Origin: JAEXNA01 sp050486105
GTDB taxonomy: Bacteria > Vulcanimicrobiota > Xenobia > Xenobiales > JADMJV01
DNA: 6,003 bases
Direction: 5' to 3'
NCBI GenBank assembly: GCA_050486105.1
Contig: JBJHCR010000368.1
Coordinates: 1 to 6,003 of the forward strand
Shown: piece after piece, positions 5,834 through 6,003 of the stretch
How the letters are laid out: each line of letters starts with the position of its first letter
Numbering within the stretch: the stretch's first letter is position 1
The notes under the pieces: generated by a model
What the model saw: only the letters and a program-made list of their open reading frames with translations
The model's database searches: none
Told to the model about the DNA's origin: nothing
Translations under genes and position numbers: made by a program

Positions 5834-6003
5834 TACGGCAACGGTCGAAGACCGAGCTTTGGGGAGGATTTCGGGCTAGAAATCGAGCATAAGATAGGGA
5901 GATCAGAGGGGAGGGCTCTTGGGAGATATTCGGTTGCCCCTCTTCCTTAGCAGAGCGAGGATCTCAGTCGGAGAGACTGGTCTTGGCGCGCAAAGTCCTG
6001 GTC

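Larger units (their letters stand above)
5679..6003. other. Terminal region without a convincing complete gene
   Basis: These 325 bases follow the membrane-protein gene. They contain a weak 5-bp hairpin just after its stop (5683-5687 with 5697-5701), the minus-strand start and hairpin described separately, and a small CGGTC-GAA-GACCG hairpin (5842-5854). A minus-strand gene could end near the right edge: one frame reads ..TRTLRAKTSLSD and stops at 5964-5966. With 12 codons visible this cannot be judged. No tRNA, CRISPR or insertion-sequence end was seen. Confidence 0.5.

Noticed and set aside
5842..5854. CGGTC-GAA-GACCG hairpin
   Set aside because: It is a short stem with a three-base loop and no T-run; such hairpins are expected by chance and nothing nearby needs one.
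5964..6003. Possible 3' end of a minus-strand gene at the right edge
   Set aside because: Only 12 codons are visible and other frames are equally open, so there is not enough to call a gene.

Overview
The window is a moderately GC-rich bacterial stretch with dense, overlapping genes. It looks like a metagenome or draft scaffold, because it holds a run of 10 Ns (3365-3374). Type IV pilin-like genes, a signal-peptide-bearing Ser/Thr kinase and an FHA/BTAD regulator point to a didermic, signalling-rich bacterium. Eremiobacterota/Vulcanimicrobiota, Armatimonadota, Myxococcota-like and non-photosynthetic cyanobacterial-sister lineages would all fit. No marker gene is present, so the lineage is a guess.

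Left block (1-3427, + strand): four genes packed head-to-tail with overlaps of 16, 14 and 4 bases, so almost certainly one operon. They are the 3' end of a large protein with a beta-helix-like glycine-rich region (PilX-like or other surface/pilus protein), a PilV/GspI-like minor pilin, a PilW/GspJ-like minor pilin, and a membrane-anchored Ser/Thr kinase. The kinase has a receptor-like layout: signal peptide, small PEGA-like extracytoplasmic domain, one membrane span, then a complete cytoplasmic kinase domain. The assembly gap falls just after its catalytic domain, so its C-terminus is uncertain, and a perfect 20-bp inverted repeat flanks the gap.

Middle (3444-4841, - strand): a convergent gene encodes an FHA domain, a winged-helix DNA-binding domain and a BTAD domain. 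This is an EmbR/SARP-like transcription regulator with the FHA domain placed before the DNA-binding part. The FHA phosphothreonine-binding residues are intact, and the neighbouring kinase has a PknB-like TxT activation loop. The simplest reading is a phosphorylation relay from an envelope-sensing kinase to a transcription factor, beside pilus genes.

Right block: a 165-base divergent intergenic region, then a + strand gene for an unknown protein with three membrane spans and a soluble C-terminal domain (5007-5678). The last 325 bases have no convincing complete gene. They do hold a minus-strand ATG with a perfect Shine-Dalgarno sequence inside a compact potential hairpin, whose reading frame soon runs into the opposite strand of the membrane-protein gene. 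It may be the remnant of a truncated gene or a structured leader.
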